A stretch of 64,000 nt of DNA from Actinomucor elegans (lineage: Eukaryota > Mucoromycota > Mucoromycetes > Mucorales > Mucoraceae). The first letter of the stretch is position 1. Every line of letters starts with the position of its first letter. Location of the stretch: positions 248,001 to 312,000 of the forward strand of contig JAMSLZ010000011.1 in NCBI GenBank assembly GCA_026027325.1. The letters are read 5' to 3'. A model generated the notes under the pieces. The model saw only the letters and a list, made by a program, of their open reading frames with translations, did no database searches and was not told the DNA's origin. The translations under genes and the position numbers were made by a program. Positions 33,201-46,317 of the stretch are shown here, one piece after another.

Positions 33201-34100
33201 CATTATTGTTTTCTAACGTGTTTTCTTTTTTAGAGGCTGCATTTGTTTGACTTTGGTATGTTTCTTTTTACAATTCATTGCTCGCTGAATTACTCATTGT
33301 TATTTTCTTTCTTTCTTTTACATATATAGGATCAACTTTGCCTTGTTATTTTCTAAATGTACTATTGTCGAGTGTAGTATATTACGTACGCGTTGCTATG
33401 CGACGCAAGCTCCACAGGTATGTATTACTACATTGTTAAGGTATATACTTTAGGCTTTATTAGTCTAACCATCTTCCTTTTTGAATAGTTGCAGCAGTAG
33501 ATGATTGAGTAATTTGTTCGTTTGATTGGTTTGAGGTTAGTTTTATCAAAGATTTATAAGTTATCCTTCATAATAATGACTAATATAACCGGTGTTTAGT
33601 TGCTTTTGTCACTTTGCCTTTTATTTTTCTGTATGAATGACTACTCTTGTGCGTTTATTAAAGGACTGGTAACGGTAAGTTGATTGCTATGTTGATATTT
33701 TTCCTGGATATATATTACTATACAGCAGGTATATTTTACCTTTATATATGCTTTATACTATATATGCTTTATACTATATATTTTATACTATACTATTTGA
33801 TCTAATGAAAGAAAAAGTAATAAAATCAATATTATTATTAAAATATAATTATTTTCCTAAACGTATATACGTATATTTCAATTCATTAATGGTACCATTT
33901 GGCAGACTGAAAATGAGAGTATTGGCTACTAATATGCCCATAATGGCATATTTTCTGCCAGTTTCCTTGGCTATTAATATGCCTTTATTGGCTATTTGAA
34001 AAATTTTTACTGCATTAAAACAGCCAAGGCATTATAAGTAAAAATTGGCAGTTTACCTGCCCATTTTGGCATATTAGCAGCCAATTTTTTCGCCATAGTG
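30219..34100. mobile_element. CACTA-ended transposon, copy 2
   Basis: 3882 bp copy of 17457-21335 with the same ends and subterminal motifs. Confidence 0.7.
31640..32763 (+). pseudogene. Unknown gene remnant in CACTA element, copy 2
   Basis: Copy of 18877-19999. One extra T near 31820 shortens the first open frame (ends at 31837) compared with unit 1. Confidence 0.4.
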
Positions 34101-34425
34101 AACGCGCAAGAAGACTAAGGTACACTTAACTTGCCTTATATGAACTCAAGCCCGCTGCCAAGATGATTGTTAGAAAATCATACTACTATAGAAATATTCC
34201 TTTATAAATATCCAAAGCGCATATCCATATATAATTATCCATCCGTCTTAGAATAATATAAATACCATTATAATTTTATTGAATAAAGCTTATCTTCAGT
34301 TTGTATCTTAAAAATACTTATATTGTATCTTTTATAATACTTCTTTAATATACTTCTTGATCACGTGTAGAATAGTCACAGAGAACTGATTCTACAGACA
34401 TCCATTGCAAGATACAGAGCTGACA
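34101..34425 (+). repeat. Gypsy-C-like tail and LTR, copy 2
   Basis: LTR at 34168-34425 (258 bp); same as 21403-21660. Confidence 0.85.
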
Positions 34426-34617
34426 AAATTGTCAAGCTTCCGGTGATTAATCCTCAGCAAGTAACTTCTGGTATTACCTCTTCAATGGATGAACTAATGA
34501 AAGATGTTCCGGTCGAGCTTGAAATACAGTTACGTAAGAAACAATCCAAGAAGAGGCGATTTACGCCGAATACTTCAATCACCAGACGAAATATCAAAAG
34601 AAAGAAGCAGATATAAT
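34426..34617 (+). pseudogene. Gypsy-D pol tail, copy 2
   Basis: Copy of 21661-21852, ending in the same TAA. 34618-34897 holds no supported feature. Confidence 0.6.
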
Positions 34618-34897
34618 CACATAAGCAAGTCACCTCACTTTGTATATAATTGTCATGATATATTATTATTACCCATTTAACTCGATCATATGTCTTTGTA
34701 TATACAATAGAAAAAGAATATAAATACCCAAAAGCATCATTGAATAAACATCATTAATTCTTCACTTAAAACTCATACTTATTTTGATTGGATCAATTAT
34801 AACTCAGTTTCTACTTTTGGTTATAATTGTCTATATTTGGAAATATATTAGTAACCACTGAGAGTTGACTAATATTGGCTTTTACAAAATTATGTTA

Positions 34898-34979
34898 GCT
34901 GATTTGGCCGAGCGGTCTAAGGCGCTGCACTCAAGTTGCAGTCTCGCAAGAGGCGTGAGTTCGAATCTCACAGTCAGCA
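34898..34979 (+). tRNA. tRNA-Leu(CAA), unit 2
   Basis: Identical in sequence to 22133-22214. Its downstream T run is one base shorter. Confidence 0.96.
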
Positions 34980-35501
34980 ATATTTTTTGGTTATAGCAAC
35001 TCGCCAAACTGTATCAGGCACACACTGTCTTTGTGTGCAACCTTTTTAATTAGTATAAACATCAAATGTACAGTGACTTACAATACTGTCCGCATGTTTT
35101 GCAATTTTAGCTTCACATTATCATTACTCGCTCGATAATGGCTGCAAAAATATAAGAATAATATCATTTGAAAGCCCAACAAAATCACTACAATTCCTTG
35201 AAACCTCAGATCATATGACTTTTTTAATATAGAGTACTAATCGTTTACAAAAAGGAACATCATGCGGACAGTATTGTGAGTAGGGGTTCACAAAATTTGT
35301 TTATTGATAAATCTGCTTTAATAATCGGTCCAGCGGCCTTTCGCTTTAATGGCAGCGTCACAGCGTAAAGGCATACTATGAATAACATTTAAATATGAAG
35401 ATAAGTCTCATAAAATTTCAAACTCAATTAAAAAAAATGTTAGAAAAAAAAAATTGAATTTTTTTATAGTAATAAAATTATGTTCAAAATATATTATAAA
35501 A

Positions 35502-36364
35502 ATGTTAGTAGAGCCATATAAAAAATTAAAAGAAATATTTGATGACGATAGAAAGGCTTTGTTATACTTAATAAATAATGACTATGTGAATGGATATAAA
35601 AATTGTAGTAATTGTGGAAAAGATATGACTTTAAATTTAAATAAAAAATTATACGTATGTAGAAATTATAAATGTAGAAAAACTATATCACCATTAAATG
35701 GTACAATTTTTAATAAAATGAAATTACCAATAAACATACAATTACATTTATTACATTTGTTTCTTGGTAAAGTCACCGGAACTTATATTTCATCAGCATT
35801 AAATATTGATAAAAATACAGTTGTAAAATATAAAAAAATATTTAGAAAATATATAAAAAATAAACAATTAATTACACCAGATAAAAAAATAGGAGGAAAA
35901 GATAAAATAGTAGAAATGGATGAAAGTAAAATTGCTAAAAGAAAATACCATAAAGGTAGGAAAATTGATGGTGCTTGGATTATTGGAGGTATTGAAAGAA
36001 GTAATGATAATAAAGATAAAAAATTATTTATGCTACCTATAAAACATAGAAATAGTATAAATATAGATTATATTGTTAATAAATATATAAATGAAGGAAC
36101 AACAATATATACTGACTGCTGGAAAGGATATAATAATTTAAATAATATTGGATATAATCATAAAACTGTAAACCATTCTAAGCATTTTGTAGATCCTATA
36201 ACTAAAGTTCATACACAATCAATTGAAGCTACTTGGGGAGCATTTAAAAGAAATTTAATGCCTATACATAGAAATAAAAAGAACATAATGTTACATATAA
36301 AAGAATATCAATGGAGAAGAAATAATAAAATAAAAACATTTGGATGGAATTTTTAAAAGATTAA
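35502..36364 (+). pseudogene. Merlin-B transposase, copy 2, frameshifted near the end
   Basis: Same protein as 22738-23601 to residue ~275, then one A is missing in an A run near 36328 and the frame ends early at 36356 with a foreign tail. All catalytic motifs are kept; the loss affects only the last dozen residues and may be a homopolymer error. Confidence 0.85.
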
Positions 36365-36432
36365 AATTTATTAAAATAAAAAAAAATTGAATTTGGGCAT
36401 AAAAATAAATAAATTAATTGATATATATTATC

Positions 36433-36693
36433 ATGTCCGAAAATAATCCGTTTTTGAATAAAAAGTTTATAAAAGATTTGAAATGTTCATTTATACCACA
36501 ACAAATTTTTAAAAATAAAAAATATAATTTTGATATAATAGATATAAATTTTAAATTAAAAAAAAATGATGTTGTTTTAATCACCATGAAATTAATTAAT
36601 GGAAAAAAATATGAATATGCATACATATTAAAGACTAATAATATAACAGAAAATACAATTAATGAAAATGATATGATAATAGATAATGATTAA
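36433..36693 (+). CDS. Merlin-B accessory ORF, copy 2
   Basis: 86 residues, same as 23670-23930. Confidence 0.45.
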   Translation: MSENNPFLNKKFIKDLKCSFIPQQIFKNKKYNFDIIDINFKLKKNDVVLITMKLINGKKYEYAYILKTNNITENTINENDMIIDND

Positions 36694-37984
36694 ATTAAAA
36701 CATATATATATGAGAAATGTTTTACTGTATATGTTATACGTATTTTACAAGGTTGTTAATAATTACATAATTTGTTTTCTAACCATATTTATTTTAATAT
36801 TTTATTTCTTATTTATTACACTTTTAAAGAATATACATTTATACCATATTTTACAAACTTATTTATATTACAAAAATTAACATTATTTAAAAATTTTCTA
36901 TTAATTACAATGTTACCTTTTTATTACTTTTATTACTACTTTTCAATTATATAAATATTTTAAAATCTACATAAAATTTATTTAGTTTGAAACATTTCTC
37001 TATATAATGTCCTTTATATGACAATAAACTGTTGGAGGTGGATGGAATAAAAAAATAAGGATCATTATCAAAATAATGTACAGAAATATTAAATATAAAT
37101 GTTTTACATTTATTTTTAATTATTTCTAAAAAGTAAATATAAAAAAGACGAAAAAAATAAAATCACTCAGATTTTAATTTGAATTTTTTAATATTTATGT
37201 TTTTGAGATTTAAATAAAAGTTGTAAAACAACATTTATTAAATCTGTACATTATATTTTGACCTATCCCAAAATAAATATCAAAAATAATTACCATATTT
37301 AGTATATGAGAGTTATAATCATATCACACCATGAATAACATTCAAACATTCTTCTTTGGTAATTTTGTAGTACCATACGTCTGTAACACGTTCAAAAAGC
37401 TCTTGCATGCCAGAAGGCGGAGTATCATAGTCATTTAGTCGTCTTTTGACTAAGGCCCACATATGCTCGATTGGATTAAGATCAGGAGATTGAGATGGCC
37501 AGTCCATTACTACGAATTTTTGTTTTTTGAGGTAGTCTTTGACCATACCAGAAGTATGTTTTGGGTCGTTATCCTGTTGAAAGATGATCTGATTGGTTCT
37601 TAATCGAGTTTCTTGGCAGACCAGCTTTACCGTTTTCCTCAGTTCGTCACGCAGAATCGTCCCATAAACCTCCTTGTCCATTATGGAATCGATCTTACAC
37701 ATCCATCCAACTCCAATGCAAGATATGCAACTCCAAATCATGATGCTTCCTCCACCATGCTTTTTTGTTTGCTTTATGAGGCGATCTTGTAGTGGCTCAT
37801 TGTCTCGAATCCAAGCCCAAGTACGACCATCAGAGCAGAAGCGGTTTATCTTAGTCTCATCAGACCAAATAACCCTTCTCCAATCGGCTATCGTATAGTC
37901 CTCATACTTTTTTGCCCAAGCTAATCGCTCACGTATGTTTTTGGCATTGAGGTTTGGCTTCGTTTCCTTTTCCATAGATCCTAA

Positions 37985-38487
37985 TGTTATATCCGGTGCT
38001 AAAGACGAAGGATATAATTTAAAATACAATAATAAAAGAATAGACAGTAAATGGAATCAGCTATCCTGATAGTAAAAGTTATTCTAATGTTTATTCACAA
38101 TTCAAAATCAAGTCTTCTTTATATACATTTCATCAGAGCTTAATAGTGTAGCATTCAATATCTATCAGCACGCATGGCCGTACAACGGAGTCCAATCCCA
38201 GCAGCCACTAATAAGCCTTTCAACCACGCATTGTTGTAATTGTATAACCCACGCGTTATTCGATATTCAGGTCTTATCTTGAGATACACTCGATACTACT
38301 CGATAGTATGATGCCGCGTGTTTCTTGTAAGGATTATTGGCTAATAGTTCTAAGGATGACACATCGCTTGTATTTATGCAGGCCTCGTTAATCTGATTGG
38401 GTTATCAGATAGAGTCCGTGTATGACATAAATGAACAGTTGATTCCTTACTATTATGTCGATGCAAAATAGTAGGTGGAATACAACA
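37985..38487 (-). repeat. 503-bp solo LTR, copy 2
   Basis: Copy of 25222-25724 with CCTAA on both sides. Confidence 0.88.
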
Positions 38488-40438
38488 CCTAAGCCTTCGG
38501 CCTTGAGTGCCCTACGCACGGTCTGCGGTGAAACAGATAAACCAAAGTCAAATGACAATTGTTTTTGAACACTTATTGCGTTTCCCTTCTGGCCTCCTCT
38601 TGTAATCTGTCGCACGCAATATCTTTTATCCGCTTCTTTAAGCTTTAAAGGTTTACCTCCTTTTGGCTTCTTTCGATTAGGTAAGTGTTCCGCGGCGACT
38701 TTATTGACTGTCGTGCGGCCAACATTGGTGCGATAGGCAACCTGGCGAATGGAATAGCCTGCTTGGAGATCGCCAATGATATTTTGTCGTGTGGCTTCAG
38801 ATATGGGTCTCATCACTTATGAAATAAATTAAGAATGTATAATAAGATTGTGATTTAATGAATTAATGAGAGTATGCGCGATGAAAGATAACTTTGTTTT
38901 TGAATCAGTTTCCATCATGTTCAACTTATGGGTTGAATTTCGCATCTAAAAATTGACTCACAATACTGTCCGCATGATGTTCCTTTTTGTAAACGATTAG
39001 TACTCTATATTAAAAAAGTCATATGATCTGAGGTTTCAAGGAATTGTAGTGATTTTGTTGGGCTTTCAAATGATATTATTCTTATATTTTTGCAGCCATT
39101 ATCGAGCGAGTAATGATAATGTGAAGCTAAAATTGCAAAACATGCGGACAGTATTGTAAGTCACTGTAATTGCGTAATACAGTAGTTTTACTGGCCGGTG
39201 CACAAAACTTTTAATTGCTATTACTCCGTCAATTTTTAAATTTAACCAGATCAAGTAATATTGAGCTATAGCTTTAACATACTGCATGAAAATACTAAAT
39301 GTTTAGGCTAGGGTTTATGTTACGTCATAGTGATAAAATGATGATAAACCGTTTTTTCAACTTTTAAAATTTGAGGGCTTTTCCGTTTTATGACGTAAAT
39401 AGACCATAATCACTAATAATAATTCCGTTTATCTATTGATACTAATGAAACATTGCCTATGGCAACGGAAAATTATATAAAGAAGCCTATTCTGATTCGT
39501 TTCAGCCATTCTCCTTTCTTCTTTCTTGACCATACTTCGTTCTATATAATGCCTTATAAAATCTCTCATAACAAGCGCGACAGCATCAAATCACTGGTAC
39601 TAAAACAAGAGCCAACCAGTATTATTGCGCAACGTGTAGGAGTTTCAAAATGGACAGTAAACCGAATGAAAAACGAAATAGACCCAGAATACAGTGGGTG
39701 GAAAAATGGTTCGGGTGTTTTCTAAAATTTTACAAAAAAAGGAATATACAGGGAACTACGAATCCTATCAACGCCAAACTAGCTTTATTAGAAAGCACAA
39801 ACCATTAGTAATGTGTAATGATATAAATCTGACTAGCCAATCAGATTTGTTATCATTACTAAGATCATACGAGAAGGTTCTCGACAGTTGGATATCTTTC
39901 TAGGTTCTTCAAGAAATGTAATCAAACTGAAAAGAACGGGTGATTACCAAACGAGGTCTCAGATTTAATTTATACTAATAATACATAATATTTTATTTTA
40001 CACTTCATAGGGAAATGCTTAACATTTTTTGTTTTTAAGCTTTTAATATGACCAATAAATATATCAAAAAGTATTTAAATAATTACTATTACTAATTTCT
40101 AAAATAATTCTTTTTTTCATATTTTTATCATAAATTCTACTTTTTCCTTTATTTTCAATATTTTATTTTGTTTTTCTATTAAAACTATTTAATTTTATAT
40201 ATCAAGTAATAGATAATAAAAATATTAATTAAAAATATATAATAACAATAAAATTATATTTAAAATGTTTCTCATATGATGAATATAATGAAAATTTATT
40301 AGAAATAGATATTGTGAAGGAAGAAATAAAAAACTTAGAAAATAAAAATTTAATTTAGATAATAATTATCAGCATGATATAAATGTTAAAATTAATGGAA
40401 TATATATTGAAAAATTTAATTTAGAAAATATATTTAAA

Positions 40439-40735
40439 TTATAATTTAAGTTTTTTCATGATGGGTGCGATTTCATCAAGTATCATATTATTCTTATTAT
40501 CTAATGTTTTTCTTTTTATACCTTTGTTTTTATCTTTATTATATGTCTTAAATTCATATACTTTTCTTAATCTTTTATTTGAACCATTTTTTTTCATGTA
40601 GATTTCATAACACCCATCTTTTTGCTTTATTTTGTATTCTGCTAAATCATATTTTTTCATATCTTTTATAATTATACTTCGTTTAATATTGTATTTATAT
40701 TTATCATCTACAATAATATTAAATATTTCATCCAT
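40439..40735 (-). CDS. Merlin-A accessory ORF, copy 3
   Basis: 98 residues, same as 14918-15214; function unknown. Confidence 0.5.
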   Translation of the reverse strand: MDEIFNIIVDDKYKYNIKRSIIIKDMKKYDLAEYKIKQKDGCYEIYMKKNGSNKRLRKVYEFKTYNKDKNKGIKRKTLDNKNNMILDEIAPIMKKLKL

Positions 40736-41005
40736 TTCTTTTTTATATTATTACTTTTTCAATTTTTTTATTTTTTTATAATAGATATATTTAATCCCAC
40801 TCATAATGTAATACCCAATTGTCTCTGATCTATTACATAATCATTGTGTCTTAAATAGGCTAGTTTACTGACTTAGTCAGGTCCTTGTAATAAGAATAAT
40901 GAATATCAAATATGCATTTCACATTTATAACTATCAATATATTTTCTATCATATTTTTAATAAATATAAAAATTCAATTTTTTGCATTTTTTATGTAAAT
41001 TAAAA

Positions 41006-41887
41006 TTAATCCTTTAAAAACTTTTTCCATACGTTATACTCTCTATTTTTCTTACGCCATTGATATTCTTTTAAATACAATACTATATCTTTTTTATTTC
41101 TATTTCGTGGTATTATACTTTGCTTTAAGCCATTCCATGTGCCTTCAATTGTATTTGTATGCACACCTGTATTTGGATCTTTAAAATGCTTTGAATGATT
41201 TACAGTTAAATGTTTGTATCCTATATTTTTCAAGTTATTATACCCTTTCCATAAATCCGTATATATTGTTGTACCTTTTTTTACATATCTTTTTATAATT
41301 AAATCAATATTATCAACATTTCTTTCTTCAATGGGTAATAAAAACATTTTTTTGTTTTCATTTTTTATTTTATTTTTTAGCATACTTCTTTCGATACCAC
41401 CAATTACCCAAGCACCTTCTACCTTATGCCCCTTATTATATTTTCTTTTTGCAATTTTACTTTCATCGATTTCTACAATTTTATTTCTACCTCCAATTTT
41501 AATATTTCTGTTACCTAACAATTGTTTATTTTTCAAGTATTTTCTGAATATTTTATTGTATGATGACACTGTATTTTTGCTAATTTGCAAACTTGATGCT
41601 ATAAAGGAAGAAGGTGCTTTTCCAAGAAAAAGATATAATATGTGTAATTGAGTATTTAAAGGTAAAGTTAAATTATTAAAAATTGTTCCTTTCAATGGTG
41701 ATATTGCTTTCCTACATTTATAATATCTACAAACATATAATTTTTTATTTAAGTTTAATTTAGTTTCATGTTCACATTTATTACACTTTATATGTTTATT
41801 AACGTAATCATTACTAATTAAATATAATAGTGCTTCTTTTTCATCGTCGAATATTTTTTTTAAAGATTTATATGGTTCTATAAACAT
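41006..41887 (-). CDS. Merlin-A transposase, copy 3, intact
   Basis: 293 residues from ATG 41887, same protein as copy 2 with all zinc and DDE motifs. Upstream in-frame codons to 42016 lie in the element end and are not counted. Confidence 0.9.
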   Translation of the reverse strand: MFIEPYKSLKKIFDDEKEALLYLISNDYVNKHIKCNKCEHETKLNLNKKLYVCRYYKCRKAISPLKGTIFNNLTLPLNTQLHILYLFLGKAPSSFIASSLQISKNTVSSYNKIFRKYLKNKQLLGNRNIKIGGRNKIVEIDESKIAKRKYNKGHKVEGAWVIGGIERSMLKNKIKNENKKMFLLPIEERNVDNIDLIIKRYVKKGTTIYTDLWKGYNNLKNIGYKHLTVNHSKHFKDPNTGVHTNTIEGTWNGLKQSIIPRNRNKKDIVLYLKEYQWRKKNREYNVWKKFLKD

Positions 41888-44800
41888 CTGCAATTTTATT
41901 AAATCCTTTTTATTTTTAATTTTAATTTGTAAAAAAAATTCAATTTTTTCATATAACAATAAAATTTGTGGTAGTAGGAGTTTCAATATGGACCTGAGAG
42001 TTCCTTTGGGATACATCCAAAAGAACTAGAAAGATCCATCACTTATTTTTAGAATTAATATCAAATATAAATAGCTTACAATTTTTCATTAGAATAAAGG
42101 ACAGAGTTTTATCAAGTAAATTATTATAGTTAATCTTCTTAAGTGATACCTTACTATATTAATAATCCCCGACAAGCCTAAATCATTACATTGGTGGAGA
42201 AGCAAAACCCTAACATGTCAAAGCTAGATCAAAGTACTACAAGCACTACCCAACCCATCCAGGACCGTATGACTGAGCCCTTTACTTTTTCAAGGGGAGG
42301 TGATCAGCCTATGGATGCGCACTCTGTTCTACCAGATGACGAATTTCATACTGTCTTCCAGAAACACAAGACTATGTATGAGGAAATGATTGCTTGGGTA
42401 CAGACAGGTAGACAAACGGCTATTGACCAAATGAATGCCATCATCAAGCGAGTTCAGGACATAGAGAACTCATTGACATTCATCCCTCCGGAATCGGCAG
42501 AAACGCTTAAGGTAATTATTGGTGAACAACGAGCCATGGTGGATCAACTAGCAAGGGATATTCAAGTCAAGGACAACGATATTCAAGTTTTAAAACAGTC
42601 CATTCGAAATGACTTGATGACTTGGGCTCGTACAAGCAAGGAGACTCTCATGAATCTAATGCACACGTTTCAATGGCCTACCTGGCAAGCAATAAATGAC
42701 TTCGAACTTCCCTATGAATTCCAGCAGTTATTAATGACCCCTCTAGCCAAGGATAATAACGGTACAGCTGAAGAGTCATCGTTGGTGGCTGACTTAAAAA
42801 GACAAATTCAGGAATTGAAGCAGGAACAACGGCTGTGGACACAACAGCAACAAGGAGGCTTGGAGATGAAAAGTAACCTGGCTCAACAGCCAAAGGATAA
42901 AACTCAAGAAGGACTCATGAATAAGGAAAGCCTGGTCAGTAGAAGAAGAAGGACACAAATCCCTTTATTTGAAAAAGGTACCATCTCGGACGCACAGAAA
43001 TGGTTAAACTCATATGAGAGTCTATGCAAGAACTTCTTGCATTACTCTGACGATGAATTGGTGGAAGAACTATATGCAGTATTGCGGGGACAAGCAAACA
43101 ACTGGTTTACCTCTTTGAACAGTGAAACGAAAAAGAGTTGGACAGCGGTAAAGACACAATTCTTACATCAATTCGGTGGCGGATCAAAGCCAGCTCTCTC
43201 GGCAATTATGGAACTTAAAAAACTCCAACAGGGAAATATGCCTATCTCAGACTTTATCACGACATTTAAGGATTTGATCTATCGTTCTCAAATCTTTGCG
43301 CCAGACGTACAATTGGATTATTTCAAGGAACAAGTACGACCCGAGCTTTGTGAGGCGATCATTTTAGGTCGCGCCAAAGATCTCGATGCAGCTATGGATA
43401 TAGCTACTGAGGTAGAACGAGAATGGAAAAGGAAAGGAAGATATGGAAACGCTCCAGGGACATATACGACAATATTAAACAATCCAGCGGCAAGACAAGC
43501 GCTCAGAAGTGAAAATACATACGACAACAGCAGCAGTGGAGGACTTAGCTCTCCCAATAGTGGAGAACCACACCAACAGAACTATCAGCAAAGACAGCAA
43601 CTCCAACAGCAGAAAGAAACTCGACGATGTTATTATTGCGACAAACCAGGACATCTCAAAATGGATTGCAGGACGAAGAAGGCAAATGATCGAAATAAGA
43701 AAACAAAAAACAAAAGGCAATACAATAATAACCAGCAACAGGTCAACACACAACGACATACAAAAGAAGAAGACGAAGATATAAATGTCTTTCAACAGTT
43801 TTTGAATCACCAAGAAAGTCAGGATTATAACAAGCACAGATTCAGGAAAGAAATAGAAGTAAACAATAGGCACGTCAGCGCCCTAATAGATACAGGTTCG
43901 AGTATCAGCACCCTCACGGTAACAACAGTAAAAGAACTCGGTTTAGAAGCAGAAGAATGCAAACCGATCATGATCACTTATGGAAATACGTCAACACAAG
44001 TAGCAGACACAGCAGTAAGATTGGATTTCAGTATCAATGGCATGAAAAGCACAGCATCGGCTTATGTAGTACAGCAGCAGAACGAAAAACTGATATTGGG
44101 ACTAGATTGGATGGAGAAGGAACACATAATACTGGATACAAGGAACAAAACATTCAGCAAGTTTAACAACAATGCTCAGAAGGACACCAGTAGTGAAGTT
44201 ATTGATCAGTTATTAGAAAAATATAGTGGACTAGTGGAAGAATCAAAGTATCAAACCATCACCAATCTACCGTACCAGCACAAAATTAATACTGGTAACG
44301 CAAATCCTGTTATCACTCGAGATTATCGAAGATCACCAGCCGAAAATGACGCCCTCAAAAAAGAAGTGGAGAAGATGCTAGAAAAGAAAGTAATAGTAGC
44401 AAGTGACTCTGACTGGTGTAGCCCAGTGGTATTAATTAAGAAGCCTGACCACTCTTGGAGGTTCTGCGTAGATTATCGGAACCTAAACAAGGTAACTATA
44501 AAGGACAAATTTCCGTTACCTAATATAGCAGAAATATTGGACCAACTAGAAGGATACTCTTGGTATTCTACTTTGGATCTGTCCTCGGGTTTCTGGCAGC
44601 TACCATTGGATCCATCTGATGCGAAGAAGACAGCATTCGTGGCCTGTGGCTCACTATACCACTTCCTATCGATGCCCTATGGAGTTGTTAATGGACCTCC
44701 TTCGTTTTCTAGACTCATGAGCATGGTATTAAAAGGCATTCCACACTGCCAATGGTACATAGACGACGTTATCATATTCAGCAAGAGCTATGAAGAGCAT

Positions 44801-46317
44801 ATTCAAGATATTGAAAGGATTTTGGCACGATTAGATCACTACAATTTGAAGATTTCCCGAAAAAAGTGTCAATGGTTTCGCTCTGAAGTAAGGTTTCTCG
44901 GTTTCCTCGTAAGCAAGAAAGGCATTAGATCAGACCCTGAAAAGGTCGAAGTAGTTAAGACGTGGCCAACCCCCACTAGCGTCAAGGCAGTACAAAAATT
45001 TCTTGGCTTCTGTGCATTCTATCATCGATTCCTAGCAAATCTCTCGGACATGGCAAAACCTCTGTACAAGTTGCTACATAAAGATACAAAGTTTATATGG
45101 ACTCAGGAAGCAGAAGCAGCATTTCAAGAACTAAAAAAGAAAATGGCGGATCTTCCAACACTAGCACTTCCTAACCCCAATATTCCATTTGACTTACATA
45201 CAGATGCCAGCAATGTAGGCCTCGGAGCAGCTCTGGTACAAAATGGCCGTCCAATTGCATTTGCAAGTCGAACTCTTAATCAGGCCGAAAGCAATTATAG
45301 TACAACAGAAAAGGAATGCCTAGCGATTGTTTGGGCCCTAGATTATTTCTATCCCTATATATATGGTGTCAACTTCACGATTTATACGGATCATGCAGCT
45401 CTTAAAAGTATACTCTCAGTCAAGATGCCCCGTGGAAGAATTGCAAGATGGATCTTGGCAATTCAATCGTACCAATTCACTATAGTACATCGAAAGGGTA
45501 AACTAAATGCAGATGCTGATGCATTAAGTAGATTACCAGAAGAAACCATGAACGTTCAAACATTGGAAGAACTCTCTCAGCAAGGATATAAGAAATTACA
45601 AGACCAAGATCAGAACATTCAGTTGTTGAAAAGGGAGGTGAAGCAACCATACGTACTAAAGAATGGTCTACTGTGTTACAAGAATAATATGAACGAAATA
45701 GTACCGGTGTTACCACAAGTCCTGATACAAATGCTAATAGAGAAATGTCACAAGGGTCCACTAGGAGGACATTTCGGTATTGACAAGACACTATCTAAAA
45801 TAATAAGTATAGCATACTGGAAAACTATGAAAGAAGACGTACAAGAATATATAAGATGCTGTCACCAATGCCAGATATATAAAGTTCGACACGACTCAAC
45901 GGTTCCTCCAATGAAGCCCATACTCCCAAGGTTTACTGGCGACATCTGGGCTATGGATATTGCTGAATTACCAACAAGCGAGTCAGGAAACAAGTATATA
46001 CTAGTTTTTATGGAATATCTCTCAAAATGGGCTATTACAGTCGCATTGCCCTTTGTCACAACAGATCAAGTAGCCCAAACACTCCTGTTTGAGATATGCT
46101 TAAAACTAGGAACTCCCAGCAGAATCATCTCGGATAATGGCAAGAATTTAATATCAGAAGCTATGACAATGGTATGCAAGCGTCTAGGGATTAGAAGATC
46201 CCTAACTTCAGTTGAACACCCTCAAACGGACGGCTTGGTAGAAAGATTGAACAGAACTATTAAGACAAGTTTGGCAGCTTACGTAGGAAATGAAAACAAG
46301 TCAAGATGGGACACTTA

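Larger units (their letters stand above)
35387..37330 (+). mobile_element. Merlin-B, copy 2
   Basis: 1944 bp; ATGAATAAC at 35378-35386 and 37331-37339. Confidence 0.85.
35318..38816 (-). pseudogene. Tc1-C transposase, split, copy 2
   Basis: Pieces at 38816-38488, 37984-37331 and 35386-35318 (approximate 3' end), interrupted by the solo LTR and Merlin-B exactly as in unit 1. Confidence 0.85.
35071..39166 (-). mobile_element. Tc1-C with nested insertions, copy 2
   Basis: 4096 bp copy of 22307-26403, TA at 35069-35070 and 39167-39168. Confidence 0.93.
27175..39937. repeat. Tandem duplication, unit 2 (12.76 kb)
   Basis: Near-identical to 14417-27174 with the same order of elements. The differences I noticed are one-base length changes in T or A runs. 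Confidence 0.95.
39938..42018 (-). mobile_element. Merlin 3 (Merlin-A family)
   Basis: 2081 bp with a perfect 8-bp TSD AAAAGAAC. Same orientation as Merlins 1 and 2. Confidence 0.94.
39814..42190 (+). repeat. Gypsy-B 5' LTR, split by Merlin 3
   Basis: 124 bp + 164 bp = 288 bp. AAAAGAAC is duplicated at 39930-39937 and 42019-42026. Confidence 0.93.

Noticed and set aside
42191..42214. Start of the Gypsy-B polyprotein at TTG 42191
   Set aside because: It lies in the primer-binding site directly after the LTR; ATG 42215 is the credible eukaryotic start.
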